The translations under genes were made by a program, and so were the position numbers. A stretch of DNA of 64,000 nucleotides. Source: Cucumis sativus. Lineage: Eukaryota > Streptophyta > Magnoliopsida > Cucurbitales > Cucurbitaceae. The stretch covers positions 18,844,501 to 18,908,500 of the forward strand of contig NC_026657.2 in assembly GCF_000004075.3 (NCBI RefSeq). Reading direction: 5' to 3'. The notes under the pieces were generated by a model, which was not told where the DNA came from, ran no database searches, and saw only the letters and a program-made list of their open reading frames with translations. This document shows positions 23,871-35,411 of the stretch, piece after piece; position 1 is the first letter of the stretch, and every line of letters begins with the position of its first letter.

Positions 23871-25400
23871 GTTCTCCTTGCCGCTCCACCATTACACGAA
23901 TCATTTGAATGACAATAATGTAGCTGAGAATGACAATTTTGAATTTATACAAGTTTCACACCCATGTACAAAAAAATAGCCAACACTTTAATATATATAC
24001 ACTATAATACAATTTATAATATTTGTACATCTCAATACAAGTTTCAATAATCCACATATACGGAATCCTAGCCCTTAATCAAAAAAAAATTTAAATAGCA
24101 TTAGAATACATCTAACAAGATTTTCTACAGAAGCATAAACGACCAACCGAGAATGTTCGTCTCTGGAAATGTTCTTTGAAATAAAACTCATGAAGTTGTT
24201 CACTCTAGTTGAACCTACAAAGACAACATGAATATAAGTATCCATAACACATACATTTGTGTACCAGCATTACCACAACAAAGAAGAAAATGGAGGATTA
24301 CCATGTAGTAATTTGAATGTAAAAGAACCATTATATATATCAAGAACTTATTTCCTAACCATGTACTTGATGAGCGTTTGTAGAATTTAATATCAGCAAC
24401 CAAAACCTATAAACTAATTTAAGAGTGAGCTTATGTTGTAAAATAACGGCTTAGAATAAATATAATAGAGGAACGCATGAATTTCATTTGCCACATGGTC
24501 AAAAACATTCCTTAACAAAGTTTTGCTTCTGTTTCAAAATAAACTAAGCTTGGGAAGATCCACAAATTGCTTAGGAACAAAGTATTTTTAGTTGCAATGG
24601 ACTAAACCATTGCATATTCGATATCAATATCGTACGTTTTAAATTATACGTACACTCAATGAGTAACTAAATAAATGTCTCAACAAAATACAGAACACAA
24701 ACAAGAACTTGAACACTTGATTCCATGAAATGAAAACAAGCACGTGAGGACTACATTAGGCAAACAAAGCAAACAACAAGTTGAAAAATAGAAGAAAAAA
24801 CCTGTGGATTTAAAGTTGCCTTGGAAAGATGGGTAGTTTTGGGTGATTCCTTTGCGTTGCATGAAGATAAATGGACTTCTCTGCTTGGTCTTGATCTTTT
24901 GTTGGTATATTTTCTAAATTTCTTTATAAGGGTATATTCAAGAGATGATATGCTTAGTTTTGTTTTAGAATTGGCTTATCAAAGATAGTTGGTTGAAGTG
25001 GAAATAATAGTTTTTTAGCAAATCCTGTATTGTGAAGTGATGCAGAGTTCTAGTATGTTACTCAAGTAGTAGGATCAAAAAATTTGGGTGTGTTGTGAAG
25101 TGTGTTACTCAGAGTTCTAGTGAGTTCTAGTGATCTTGATCTTTACGAAGTATTTTGGGTGGTCAAAATGGACCAAAATGGATTGGCTTGTGGTTAAAAA
25201 GGAAAGATGAAAACTTATATGCCTTTGAAGGCTCTCTGTTCAAATTTTCAAAATCTATTCTCAGAGAAGTACAACTACTCAGTTGTCACATCAAATTACC
25301 ACTCTTCTTTAAGTGTAAGGATGAAGAGAACTTTTTTAGCAATTCATAGATGATGGAATACCAGATTTTGGAAGACCAGACAAGTGATGGAATGCCTTTG
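23871..25400. other. CACTA internal non-coding region
   Basis: AT-rich DNA lies between the subterminal array and the captured zinc-finger fragment. Only short frames without recognisable domains occur. Confidence 0.4.
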
Positions 25401-25761
25401 AAGGGTCTATCTGCTACTCTTTCTCTCCAGAATACACATACAAAAAACATACCCCCTCTCACTCTCCCCTTCTCTATTCATTTTACTACCCCACTCACTG
25501 TGGTCCCCCCTCTCTAAACCGTCCCACTCATGGTGGTCCCTCTTCATATTCTGTGGGTTGGATTTGTTTTTCTATTTTCATTGTGTATTGGATCTTGTAT
25601 TTAGTGTTATGAGATCACAAATTGCAACATCAATTCAAGCTTTTGGATTAATTTTGAAGTTTCATTAGCTTTTTCATCTCTTCCTTTGGTGTTTTTTCTT
25701 TTCCCTTCTGGTTGAAATTTCTCTTATGTTTTCATGGTGGTTCCTTTAAAGGCTTTCGTGA

Positions 25762-25974
25762 ATGGAAGCTAATTTAGGGTCAAGACATGTTTGCAAGCTC
25801 TGTAATAAGAGTTTTGCTTGTAGGAGATCCTTGGGATGTCATATGAGTTCTCACTTGACCAATAATATAGCTAATAATGATAAGAAACAAATGGTCACTG
25901 CAAGAAGAAGTGGAAGAACGAGATTATCATATTACAGATGGCAAACAGAATATGGTAATGGATATCCAATCTGA
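25762..25974 (+). pseudogene. C2H2 zinc-finger (ZAT-like) gene fragment, probably captured
   Basis: A 70-codon frame begins MEANLGSRHVCKLCNKSF and contains one C-x2-C-x12-H-x3-H finger (Cys12, Cys15, His28, His32). Plant fingers of this type usually carry a Gly-Gly-His core; here it reads SLGCHMSSH. Downstream, another frame (about 25948-26055) reads DNENEVPKKKRKRSRRRRT, a basic patch that looks like the lost continuation, which implies a frame change near 25950. About 330 bases of C/T-rich leader-like DNA precede the ATG. The fragment lies inside the CACTA in the opposite orientation to the transposase. Host-gene capture is the simplest reading. Confidence 0.6.
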
Positions 25975-26857
25975 TAATGAAAATGAAGTTCCTAAGAAGA
26001 AGAGAAAGAGATCAAGGAGAAGAAGAACGTCCAACCAAATGGTCACTGCAAATTGAACAACTTCTTGGGTCGTTCCTAGTCCTTAGAACAAAAAAGCTAC
26101 GACAATACATGTACGAAAATTTGTAATCCTTAGAGTTGAACAGTTTGTATTAGGCAATCATCGCAAATAAAGATGAACTATGAATAATTGTGTACCAATT
26201 CTCTCGGATTATTAAAACGGATAGGAAGATTACAGCAACTACTCAGGTTCATGAACAAAAAAAGTGCTACAGTGAATGAAGGGTTCATGTGAAAACATAC
26301 ATGTATCGACGTACCATTCATTGTTGGTTTGCGACAATTTAGGTCTATAGCTTCTTACTTGAATGAAGTGCCCAACATTATCCCATGTGTATGACAAAGC
26401 TGTCCATATTTTGAAAAACCGCAGTACTGAATTACAAAAACCAATTAGACAGCACAATGCAAAAACATACATCTCTAATCCCTAATCCATATATTAAACA
26501 TTCAAAGCTAGTGAACCAAGGACACAAGCAAATAAACACCTTCGACAGTTATTTGATTGCAAGAAGATTCATATCCCAATGCAGTATGGCACCAAATAAC
26601 AAAATTCCATGAGCCAGTCACATATATATCGAACTCTTCCTAAGAAACAAATAAGCAAACACACATTCATATCCACTTACTTAAAAGCAAGTCACATATA
26701 CTTAGATGTGATAAAATAACCATTCACTTACCCTTTTCATGCTTAAGTCTGTTCAAAACAATGTGCTTAACATTTTCTTGTGTGTCGGGTTTAACAAAAT
26801 TATATTAACAAAAAATCCCCACAAAATACTTCAAAAAATGTTGTTTTCTAATCGGCG

Positions 26858-28332
26858 CTAAGCACGATGTACGTGCTTAGAAAGGAACTCTGCCAATTCT
26901 GATCTAACTTCATCAATTTCATCTTGAGAGTACGTAGGAGGTAAACTTTTCATCTGTAGATAATAAAGTGGTTAAGAATTATTTTCATTCCAAACAATGA
27001 CATAAAGTGGTTTTAAAACTCTAATACTTACGACATCTACAATCGAAGTACTCCTCGCAGAAATTATGTCCCGCATGAATCGCATAACATAGTACCTGCA
27101 TTCTACCACCCCATTTTGTTTGGGACACTGGATGTAGAATAAAAAAAATACATGTGAAACGTTTAAATTAATAACTTATTTACGACTATCCTACTGGTCA
27201 ATGCCACATACCTTAACAACCTTCCAATTTGGTTTTTTCTTCTTTGATATATTGAATGACCTACCACATAATATAAGATTGTTACATAATTAAAATAGTT
27301 GCACACATAATAAAGACATTAACGACAATCATATGTCCTACATTTGAAGCACTTCACTCATGTCTCCGTCAATCTGATTCTTCAACGGGTCAATCCAATA
27401 TGCAGCACCCTTTGTAGGATTAACAACGACCAATGTCCAGTGATTGCTAAGAACACATTTCCACCATTATAATAAATTAATATTTTAATAGTGAATTCAA
27501 ATTGTGAATGTTAATGAAAATGTCATTATCATGCGCTTACCCAGAGTTGTATGGGAACAATACTACTTGGTCATACTCGGCTCCGAGAAGTCGAGCATTC
27601 AACAACTGCGCACGCGATTGTTTGTAACTCGAGTAACTTACAGATCCGGCATCCATGAACTTGAACAAGCTTGAACTTCGTCCTTGTACCATAATTGTGT
27701 GAAGGTACCTACACAATGAAATGGACATTACAATTAAAAGGAGACCGCAAACATCAATGACGTATATATATTAAAAGGAAATCTTACATCATGTAAGCAT
27801 CTAGACATGATGTGCATATTGGTTGCATTGACGAGAAATCCCTCAGTGACTCAACCATAATGCAACATTTTCTCTTCACACTGAATACCTCTGAAGGCGT
27901 GTTTAGTTGAATCGATGACCCCATATGTTCAGCGAGTCTAACCAAACACCAGAGCACCACTGGAGCACGTAGAAATGTTGCACTAGAGAATGTGGACAGA
28001 TCCGTATTGAAGCCCACAGTTTCCTTCTATCACAAAAAGTTCAACTACTGTTAGTATAATTTGATGCATAAAAACTCCAATACAATAAGACAGACAATTA
28101 CCTTATCATTCCTAGTAAGAACAAGATGTCGTGGCCACATTAAATGTGATCCGACTTCATGCGTCAGTTTGGTGACTCCTTCCTTTTTCGGTTTCAGAAT
28201 CACACATTGGCCATCGAGGACAACATCCACTAATACCTTGATGTTCTCACCGTCACCTTCAGCATCAAATATTGTCCCATGTGCAATGATAGTATCTTTA
28301 GTTTCAAACGCAAGCATACACGGAGTTCCAAC
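26858..28332 (-). CDS. Transposon-encoded Ulp1-type (C48) cysteine protease module
   Basis: Seven minus-strand exons join in one open frame: 28102-28332, 27788-28023, 27541-27708, 27342-27446, 27212-27260, 27032-27127 and 26858-26953. They encode about 326 residues and end in LAEFLSKHVHRA. The C-terminal half is a Ulp1/SENP-like peptidase domain: His in NHWTLVVVNP, Asp in YWIDPL, Gln in PKQNGVVEC and Cys in the same motif (codon 27098-27100). The usual Cys-Gly is Cys-Arg here. Such domains are carried by several plant DNA transposons and may act on SUMO-like conjugates; the true role is unknown. An upstream exon (28480-28923) leads into this module but has an in-frame stop, so where a product would start is unclear. 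Confidence 0.78.
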
Positions 28333-28479
28333 CTACGTAGAATTATATGTTAAATATGTGCACGTAAAGTTAGTCAATACGTTTTCAGAGTTATGTCTAA
28401 CTGCTTACAAGATTAAACACATATATAGAATTGTTGTGGAGCAGTGTGCCTTAATTAGTAAAGTATACTTTAAACTAAC

Positions 28480-28923
28480 CTTCAAGTCACTTGATATTGT
28501 GTCCCCCACATTTTCTTCTTTCTTCACTTATGTCACAACGTCTGCCGCTTTATCTGGTACTGAATCAGAGGCTACGTCTTCAGTCTCATCATCTGAAACC
28601 CATTCGATTGATGGTGTTCCTTTCGAACACATACTAGGGTCTTGTTCTTCTTCATCTCCTTTCGCACACTCATCTTTTTTCATTATATGCAACTCCGCTT
28701 TTAGCTCGATAATTCGTTTGGCCATTTGATCATGTTCCTCATACACTGTCCTCTCCTCATTACCTTCTTTAGATTCCATTGGGGTATAGAAATATTTTTT
28801 CTTAGTCACGTACTTCCCCACGCCTCGGAGTATGCCCGGACGATCTTTCCCTCCCAATGCCTGGGTGAAAACATCGTCACTACCAGATAAACTACGTCCC
28901 TTCTGGTTGCCCATTAGATCGTC
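28480..28923 (-). pseudogene. CACTA accessory ORF, N-terminal exon with premature stop
   Basis: The exon follows an acceptor at 28924 and reads MGNQKGRSLSGSDDVF, then DRPGILRGVGKYVTKKKYF. This resembles the middle part of plant En/Spm accessory proteins. A Glu-rich coiled-coil-like stretch (HDQMAKRIIELKAELHIMKK) follows. A TAA at 28528-28530 interrupts the frame 16 codons before the donor at 28479. Otherwise the exon splices in phase to 28332. Confidence 0.6.
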
Positions 28924-29009
28924 CTAAAATAGTGCACGAAATGGAAATTAGAAGATGTGAAACCATAGTAACAAAAAAAAAAATGGAAATTATAAGTTGC
29001 CAAATTTTC

Positions 29010-29947
29010 TCAACTTGTTAACTTACAATGAGACTGGCAATGAGATTGTAATCTGTATGGATGATGTCTTGGCAAATACTTCCTGTGTCCCATGTATGAC
29101 ATTTTTTTTCCATGTTGCAATTTTATTGAAGTAGTCTCCTCTCCACATATTGGACAAGCCTTATATCCTTTCACACTAAAACTGCATAGATTACCGTATG
29201 CTGGAAAATCGTTGATGGTCCACAATAAGACAGCCCGTAGTGTGAAATATTCTTCCTTATATGCATCGAAACAACGAACTCCATCCGTCCACAACATTTG
29301 TAGATCATCAATTAAAGGTGCTAAGTACGTATTGATATCGTATCCCGGTTGCTTTGGACCTGATATTAACATTGTCAACATCAAATGTTTTCTTCTCATA
29401 CACAGCCATGGTGGAAGGTTGTATATTGTAGTGATGATGGGCTGTACGTCGTCGACATATCTCCAAATGGGTTAATTCTATCAGTAGACAAACCCAAACG
29501 AAGATTTCTCGGTTCTGACCCAAAGGTTGGCCACATGTGGTCTATCAACCTCCATGATGGAGTGTCAGCCGGGTGTCTCAAAATACCATCAACTTGTCTA
29601 TCTATTGCATGCCAACCCAAGTTCTTAGCATTTTCAGATCTCTTGAACATTCTTATAAATCTTGGAATTATTGGAAAGTACCACATCTGCTTAGCAGCCA
29701 CACCACTTTTTTCCTTTTTTGAGTTCTTAGCGATCTTCCACCTTGACAAACCACACTTAGGGCACTTGGTCAACTTTTCATATTTTTTTCTGTACAAGCA
29801 ACAATCATTAGGGCATGCATCAATTTTTTGGTAACTCAGTCCTAGGGCACCAAGTGTTTTCTTCGCTTCGTACAAAGAACATGGAATTTCGTTGTTATCA
29901 GGTAATAGATCACTTATTATGGACAACAATTCAGAGAAGCTAGTATT
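29010..29947 (-). pseudogene. CACTA TNP2-like transposase, C-terminally truncated and frameshifted
   Basis: The minus strand encodes the TNP2 family core: IDACPNDCCLYR, a Cys pair in CPKCGLSRW, WHAIDRQVDG, ADTPSWRLIDHMWP and LRLGLSTDRINPFGDM. A frame change near 29430-29440 then shifts to LPPWLCM and LMLTMLISGPKQPGYDI, followed by GVRCFDAY and CPICGEET. Similarity ends just after HRKYLPRHHPYR near 29070, where the family normally continues for several hundred residues including catalytic parts. The gene cannot make an active transposase. It is also split by the solo LTR at 29948-31191. Confidence 0.85.
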
Positions 29948-31191
29948 TGTTGGCTTTTTGGCTCTTAATCTCAAATTAATTTATTTTAATTATTCAATTA
30001 ATTTATGTTTTGATGATAACAAATCTGATTTTTTTTTTTGACAATTTTATTAATTTGAATAGACCATATCGTAGAGCTTGGAAAAATGATTCTAACGCCT
30101 CTTGAATCACCCAAATCGAAGTTCAATGAAGAAAATATTACTAAAAAAAGCTTAACGAAAAAATACCCGAGATGGTGACGTGGCGTCCAAGCATTCAATT
30201 TGAACCAATTAAACAAAGCCACTTGGAGCAATGAAGGAGTAACAAATGTGGCTTTTTGTTATGTTTTATTGGCTTTTATAAAGAAAATGAATTTAAAAAG
30301 AAAATGACTTTAATATTATTATTTTTCCTTGTGTCTAACGGCTAGTTTTTTTAAAAGATGGTGAAGTTGCTTTATTGGTTTCTTTTTAAACAAAATATTT
30401 TGAAAAGACATATTATTATATTATTATTTGTATTGTGTCCAAGACTAATTAAGTTTAAATCTCAACCATTCATTTTTTTTTTACTTATATCTAATGATCC
30501 AAAATGATTTTGAATTTATTTTTCCTCTCTTTTTAAATACTTCACTTTTCCCAAATTTTTTTTTAAAAAAATCATTAAATCTTTACATTCCTCAAGCAAA
30601 AAGCCAACATTGTTATTCTCTCTAAAGCTTCCAATTTTTATTCTTTTCATCTTATTCTTAAGAGCTTCTTATTGTATTGTGAGGATTAAATTTGTGAGCT
30701 TCAAATTGTATACTTACTCTTTTAGAGAGTTTTCTTTTGTATGATTTAAAAACTTCAACATATTGTAACGGTTAGATCCTAACCCGTGGAAAGGATCGGG
30801 TTTACTCTTGAACCCGAAAAAGGAGCAAAAATCGGTTTGGCTCAAATCCGTGGAAAGAGTCCAAAGAAGATTTTCAATCAAAATCCCAAGAGGTGCTTGG
30901 GAAAGTGGATGTAGGTTGAGTTTAACTGAACCACTGTAAAATTACGGTATCTTCTTCTCTAACTCTTTTCTAATTATTTTTTAATTTAATTTTAGTTACA
31001 TATTCTTATTGGTTGAGTTTGATTGCATACTTCTATTCATATCTTTTTATCAATCATGTTATTTAACAAAGTTTACAAAGTTCTTTATTTAAATTTAAAA
31101 AATATCTAATTAGTTGATTTTATTTTTTATTTGTCAAAAGGTTTATTTAAACCCTATTCACCCCCTCTAGGGTTGCCATACCGATCCAACA
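29948..31191 (+). repeat. Solo LTR (copia, Sire/Maximus-like) inside the CACTA transposase
   Basis: The 1,244-bp block begins TGTTGGCTTT and ends ATACCGATCCAACA, with 6-bp inverted termini TGTTGG/CCAACA. It is flanked by a perfect 5-bp duplication, gtatt (29943-29947 and 31192-31196). Near its right end the sequence attcaccccctctaggg is typical of plant Sire-type LTR 3' ends. No internal retrotransposon sequence remains, as expected after LTR-LTR recombination. If it is ignored together with one duplication, the transposase frame on the two sides becomes continuous. Confidence 0.88.
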
Positions 31192-31718
31192 GTATTAGTC
31201 CAACCATACCTAACCTTCAGGTTATACAATCTCACGAGGGTTGATAACTTTGTGAATTTCTTACATCCTGGGTATAAGGGTTTCTTCGCGTCATCAAACA
31301 TAGTGTCGAAGGTATTTGATGCATTACAAGATTGTTCTTGAATAGATTGAACCGTATTAAATAAATCGTCGTTTTCATCAGTTTCACCCACTGTATTTTC
31401 CATCGTGTTGGTAACATTATCTGAGTTCAGTTCTTCACCATGCCAGAACCATACCTTGTAACTCTTAACAATTCCATTGGCACACAAATGATACCGAACT
31501 GTTGAGACATCCTTAAGTAAACGATTGGCGCAATTCAAACATGGACATCTAATTGAATTAAGACCTTTGGCATGACTCAACCCAAATTTAATGAACCTTT
31601 CGACTCCTAAATCATATTCTCTTGACATCCTATTTTGGGTCATCCATGACTTGTCCATTGTGTAGAGGTCTAAGTTGGCCTCGAAATAAACCCGATTACA
31701 AAAGAGATTATGTGCCAC
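31192..31718 (-). pseudogene. CACTA transposase N-terminal exon (transposase-associated domain)
   Basis: The probable start is the ATG at 31658 (MDKSWMTQNRMSREYDLGVE). It is followed by a zinc-finger-like CPCLNCANR and YHLCANGIVKSYKVWFWHGE, the hallmark of the plant transposase-associated domain. The frame then runs through LYPGCKKFTKLSTLVRLYNLK and is cut by the solo LTR at 31191. The parent gene is dead because of the downstream truncation. Confidence 0.85.
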
Positions 31719-33560
31719 AACTTTTAAAACTCAAACTTTCAAAATGGTAGATAATCCTCAAAGTACTTAATAATTTATTTCATACCATTTAGGAATTTTC
31801 TAGCTGTATTTGAAACGATTGTGGAAGGAAAAAACGTCACACATAGACACACAAAAGTATATTTTCCAAAATAGATAATCAACATCAAAATTATATATAC
31901 TAAAGAAAATATTGTAACTATATATACGAAGAAAATATCGTAATCAACATCAAACTTAGTCCTAACAGCTGGTTTTCAGCTTAGTCTTAAAAGTATATTA
32001 AAGAATACTTCATAACTCCAATGATCCTCTAAATTTCAAAACCAAATACATGAGCGGTATTGTTCAGCTTTTCAATCCACCCATAATTTCTCACATCTAT
32101 ATATCATAGTTCATCAAATTCTTATCTAAATATGATGCTGATTTTTCTCCTTCTAATGAAAGATCAAACTTTTGAATTTATAACAAAAATGTGCTATATG
32201 AAAAGAAATGCCATAAATCAAATGTTCCTCGTAAACAATCATTGAGAAAGAAACATTATACTTAAGATTGAGAGAAACAAATCCACCTATTAACACTCAA
32301 ATACCATGAAACATTCTACTAAGACTTGAGTCAATTCAGACCTCCCCTATTGGATTTTGTCGACTTTGACAGTTTTAAAGACTTTCGTCCCTATTAAACG
32401 AACCACTCAAATGCCATGATGAAAACTAATGAAATTTGTTACATTAATTTGAAAGGTTGTCTCATTACCACATTAGTGATGGAACCATCTTGAAGGAAAC
32501 TTCTGGACTAGGTTCAACAACCCCCAATTAGCATAAAACATTTGTTCTTTCAAGTTTTACACTCAATTGAAGGACAATTTCCTTTACAGCCATGATGAAT
32601 GATGAAGGGAATTAGTTGACAATTAATTATAACAATAGTTTGTCTTTAGTTAGTTGGTTAGGGTAGGTTTTTATAAGTAGTTTGGTTTACATTGTACAAC
32701 TAATTAGACCAATTTTAGATTGTACCACAGTACACTGCCATAAATTAAAATTGAAGAGAAATTAACAGTTAGAAAACAGAAATTGGGCATAACTCAAACT
32801 CACAAAATAATATCATGTAGTTGCAAGAGCGAATTAAGGTCATATAACAGAAATTCAACGATAATGACTGAAATTGGGAAAAACTGAAACTCATAAAACA
32901 ATCTCATGGAGACAAAGAAGAACTTCATAGAGAGAGAAAGATATATATATAAGGAAGAGAAGCTTACCGGCGGAGGGGTGACAACCGACGCCCACAATTT
33001 GAAGCTTCAGGTTGATTGCAGAGGTTTGGAGAAGACGGGGGTGGTGGCGACGGGTTGGTGGTGGCAACGGGTTGGTGGAGGAGGTTTGGGCGGACGGGCA
33101 GGAGGGGGGTGGTGGTGGCAACAAGACTTAAGATGGCCGGAATGGGGAGAAACACGAACGAGAGGAATGGGGGAAATTTAGGGCACAACGCGCGCGGATG
33201 GAAGGAAGAAATTGGGGAGAAAAGATATTAAATTTAGGGCACAACTCCCATTTTCACCGTTTGTTCTGTATTCGTCTCTTTTTAATTTCTTTTTGCTTCA
33301 CATTTGAAAAGAATAAAAGTAGTCGGCTGAGAAAGAAGGAGAAACTTTTTTATTTTATTTATTTATTTTTGGACATTTTGTGATAAGGAGAATAGCACAG
33401 AGGAGAGAAAAGAGAGAAAAGAGAGGAAAAAAAATCCTTTTGGCACCATTCGTTGCTAACGTGATATTTTTAGTTTAAAAGGGACGTGGGAGAGGGAGAT
33501 AGAAAGTGGAGAGAAAAGAAAAAGTGAAGATGGGCTTCTATTAGTTTTTTCTTTTCTTTT
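31719..33560 (-). other. CACTA 5' region with GC-rich leader and candidate 5' intron
   Basis: On the minus strand a GC-rich leader-like block (about 33250 to 32968) ends in CCG/GTAAGCTT, a good splice donor. A pyrimidine-rich AT stretch follows towards the transposase start. The 16-base string aaatttagggcacaac occurs twice, at about 33176-33191 and 33230-33245. This fits a transposase promoter and 5' UTR intron, but transcription was not shown. Confidence 0.4.
33037..33111 (+). other. G-quadruplex-prone GGT-rich tract
   Basis: The plus strand has six runs of three or more G separated by GGT/GGC-rich spacers within 75 bases. It lies in the leader-like block of the CACTA, on the strand opposite to the transposase message. 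Confidence 0.6.
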
Positions 33561-33960
33561 TTGTTCATTTATTTATTTTTGCTCACATCAACTTACCCTC
33601 TTCTTTTTCCTTTCTTTTTTTAAAGAATTTTCTTTATTCTTTAATATTTACTATTAATTGATATTTTTACATATAAGTCATTGTCCTTTTTTCCTATGTT
33701 TTGTTTTATTCTTCTTTTTTTAAAAAAAAAAATTACGTTATTTTTTTCTTTTCTTCTCAATTAACTTTTTTTTTCTTTTCTGTTTTTCTTTTCTTGTTTT
33801 TCGTTTCTTTTTTTTTTTTTCTATTTTTGTCTTCTCTTTTTCTTTTCATTTTCTATTTTCTTACATTTTTTCTTTTTTAAATACTTTTTTTTTGTTTTTT
33901 TTATTCTCATGATTGACTTTCACTTTGACTTTTTTTTTAAACCATTCCTTGAAAGTACTA
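33540..33960 (+). repeat. Polypyrimidine tract
   Basis: About 400 bases consist almost entirely of T and C, for example tcttttcttctcaat and ttttcttttctgttttt. A few short A runs interrupt it. No coding potential is seen. Confidence 0.7.
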
Positions 33961-34189
33961 TGCAAGCATCTTGGTTTCGTCTCCTTGACGCGTCCTGCTT
34001 CTTTGTTGGCTTCATGGATTTGTGCATGATTAACGATGTAACTCTATCATGGCGTCCACGGTCTCGTCCACTGCTTCTTTGGCTTCAGCTTCTTGGGTTT
34101 GTACTTGATAGACGATGCAATTCTATCACGACGCCCACTGTTTCGATGCAACATATTGAAGATGAATATGTTGATGATGATCCTCTTGG

Positions 34190-34925
34190 CTGTGACACAT
34201 CAAAGATGAAGATGGAGATATATCGGCTACGACACGTCAAAGATGCAAATGATGACGACTGTAACACGTTGAATAAGTAGATGAAGATCGCACGTCAGAG
34301 ATGCAAATGATGATGGCTACAACACGTCAGAGAGACAAATGATGACCGCACGTCGGAGATGTAGATGATGACGATTGCGGCACGTCGAAGATGCAGATGA
34401 TGGCAGATGTGGCACGTTAAAGATGCAAATGATGGCGGTTGCAACACATCGAAGATGCATATGATGACAATTACAACACATCAAAGATGCAGATGATAAC
34501 AACTACAACATTTTGAAGAAGCAAATGAATATCCTACGTCGGAGATGCAGATGATGATGGCTACAGCACGTGAGAGATACAGATGATGATTGCACGTCAG
34601 AGATGTAGATGATGGCAGTTGTGGCACATCAGAGATGCAAATTATGACGATTACAACACGTCGAAGATGCAGATGATGACGGATATGACACGTCGGAGAT
34701 GTAGATGATGACGGATGCGACGTGTCAAAGATGCAAATGATGGTGGTTGCAACACGTCGAATATGCAGATGATGACGGCTGCAACACGTTAGAGATGCGG
34801 ATGATGATAGTCGCAACAAATCAAAGATGCAAATGATGACAACTGCAACACGTTGAAGAAGAAGATGAAGATCGCACGTCAGAGATGCAGATGATGATAA
34901 CTGCGACACGTCGAAGATGAAGAAG
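34190..34925 (+). repeat. 32-bp minisatellite
   Basis: About 22 imperfect tandem copies of a 32-base unit occur, near cgtcgaagatgcagatgatg followed by acggctgcaaca. Several 26-base variants lack six bases. Looser derivatives with agaagatgaagat extend to about 35090. Because 32 and 26 are not multiples of three, the long open frame on the opposite strand is a by-product of the repeat. It borders the gypsy remnant and may belong to its 3' region. Confidence 0.85.
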
Positions 34926-35411
34926 ATAAAGATCTTCTCGACTGCAACAGATGGGAGAAAATTAAGATGATGATCCTCTCGACTGCAACACATTGGAGAA
35001 TATAAAGATGATGATCTTCTTGGTTGCAACACATGAAGAAGATGAAGATGATAATCCTTTGGCCACAACACATGGGAGAAGAAGATCCTCTCAGCTGGAC
35101 GCTTATGAGAAAAGGTAGAGCTCGCTACTTTGATTTTTCCCCTTTTGCCCTCTTTCTTTTATGTTGTAACTGCTCATGAATTTCATTTTCTATTGAGATT
35201 ACATCATCATGATGAAGCATAATTCTTTTCTTTTTTTTTTTCGTGCAATTGAACTTAAAGTAAATTTTAAGTTGCCTACGTACCCTTTTTATAACATAGG
35301 GATCAAACTATAATGTAGTTCAATTGATTTTTTTTTTCATTCACCTTTTAAGCTCTTCTGTACTAGGAGCATCATGCAGTTTAGGCTCTTGCGATAAGGA
35401 GCTTTACACAT

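Larger units (their letters stand above)
23205..33560 (-). mobile_element. CACTA (En/Spm) DNA transposon, degenerate
   Basis: The left end begins CACTAGTACAAAAGTGG, a typical CACTA terminus, followed by subterminal repeats to about 23870. Coding parts lie on the minus strand: an N-terminal transposase-associated exon (about 31.7-31.2 kb), TNP2 (about 29.95-29.05 kb) and an accessory ORF ending in a Ulp1 protease (28.9-26.86 kb). A GC-rich probable 5' leader lies at 32.97-33.25 kb. I could not find the opposite terminus, so the right border is only an estimate. A candidate 3-bp target flank at the left end is aga. Confidence 0.8.

Noticed and set aside
28061..28729. 222-codon plus-strand open frame
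   Set aside because: It is antisense to the CACTA accessory exons, which have clear homology and splice sites on the other strand.
34190..34925. Regularly repeated units resembling a CRISPR array
   Set aside because: There are no unique spacers between repeats, the units abut and vary, and the setting is a eukaryotic genome.
34481..35071. 196-codon minus-strand open frame rich in His, Leu, Ser and Cys
   Set aside because: It is a by-product of the 32/26-bp minisatellite. The repeat length is not a multiple of three, so the frame reads shifting repeats and not a protein.
35355..35371. cttctgtactagg as the missing right end of the CACTA
   Set aside because: It matches the inverted left end only in part, lacks the final TAGTG, and has no adjacent subterminal array.
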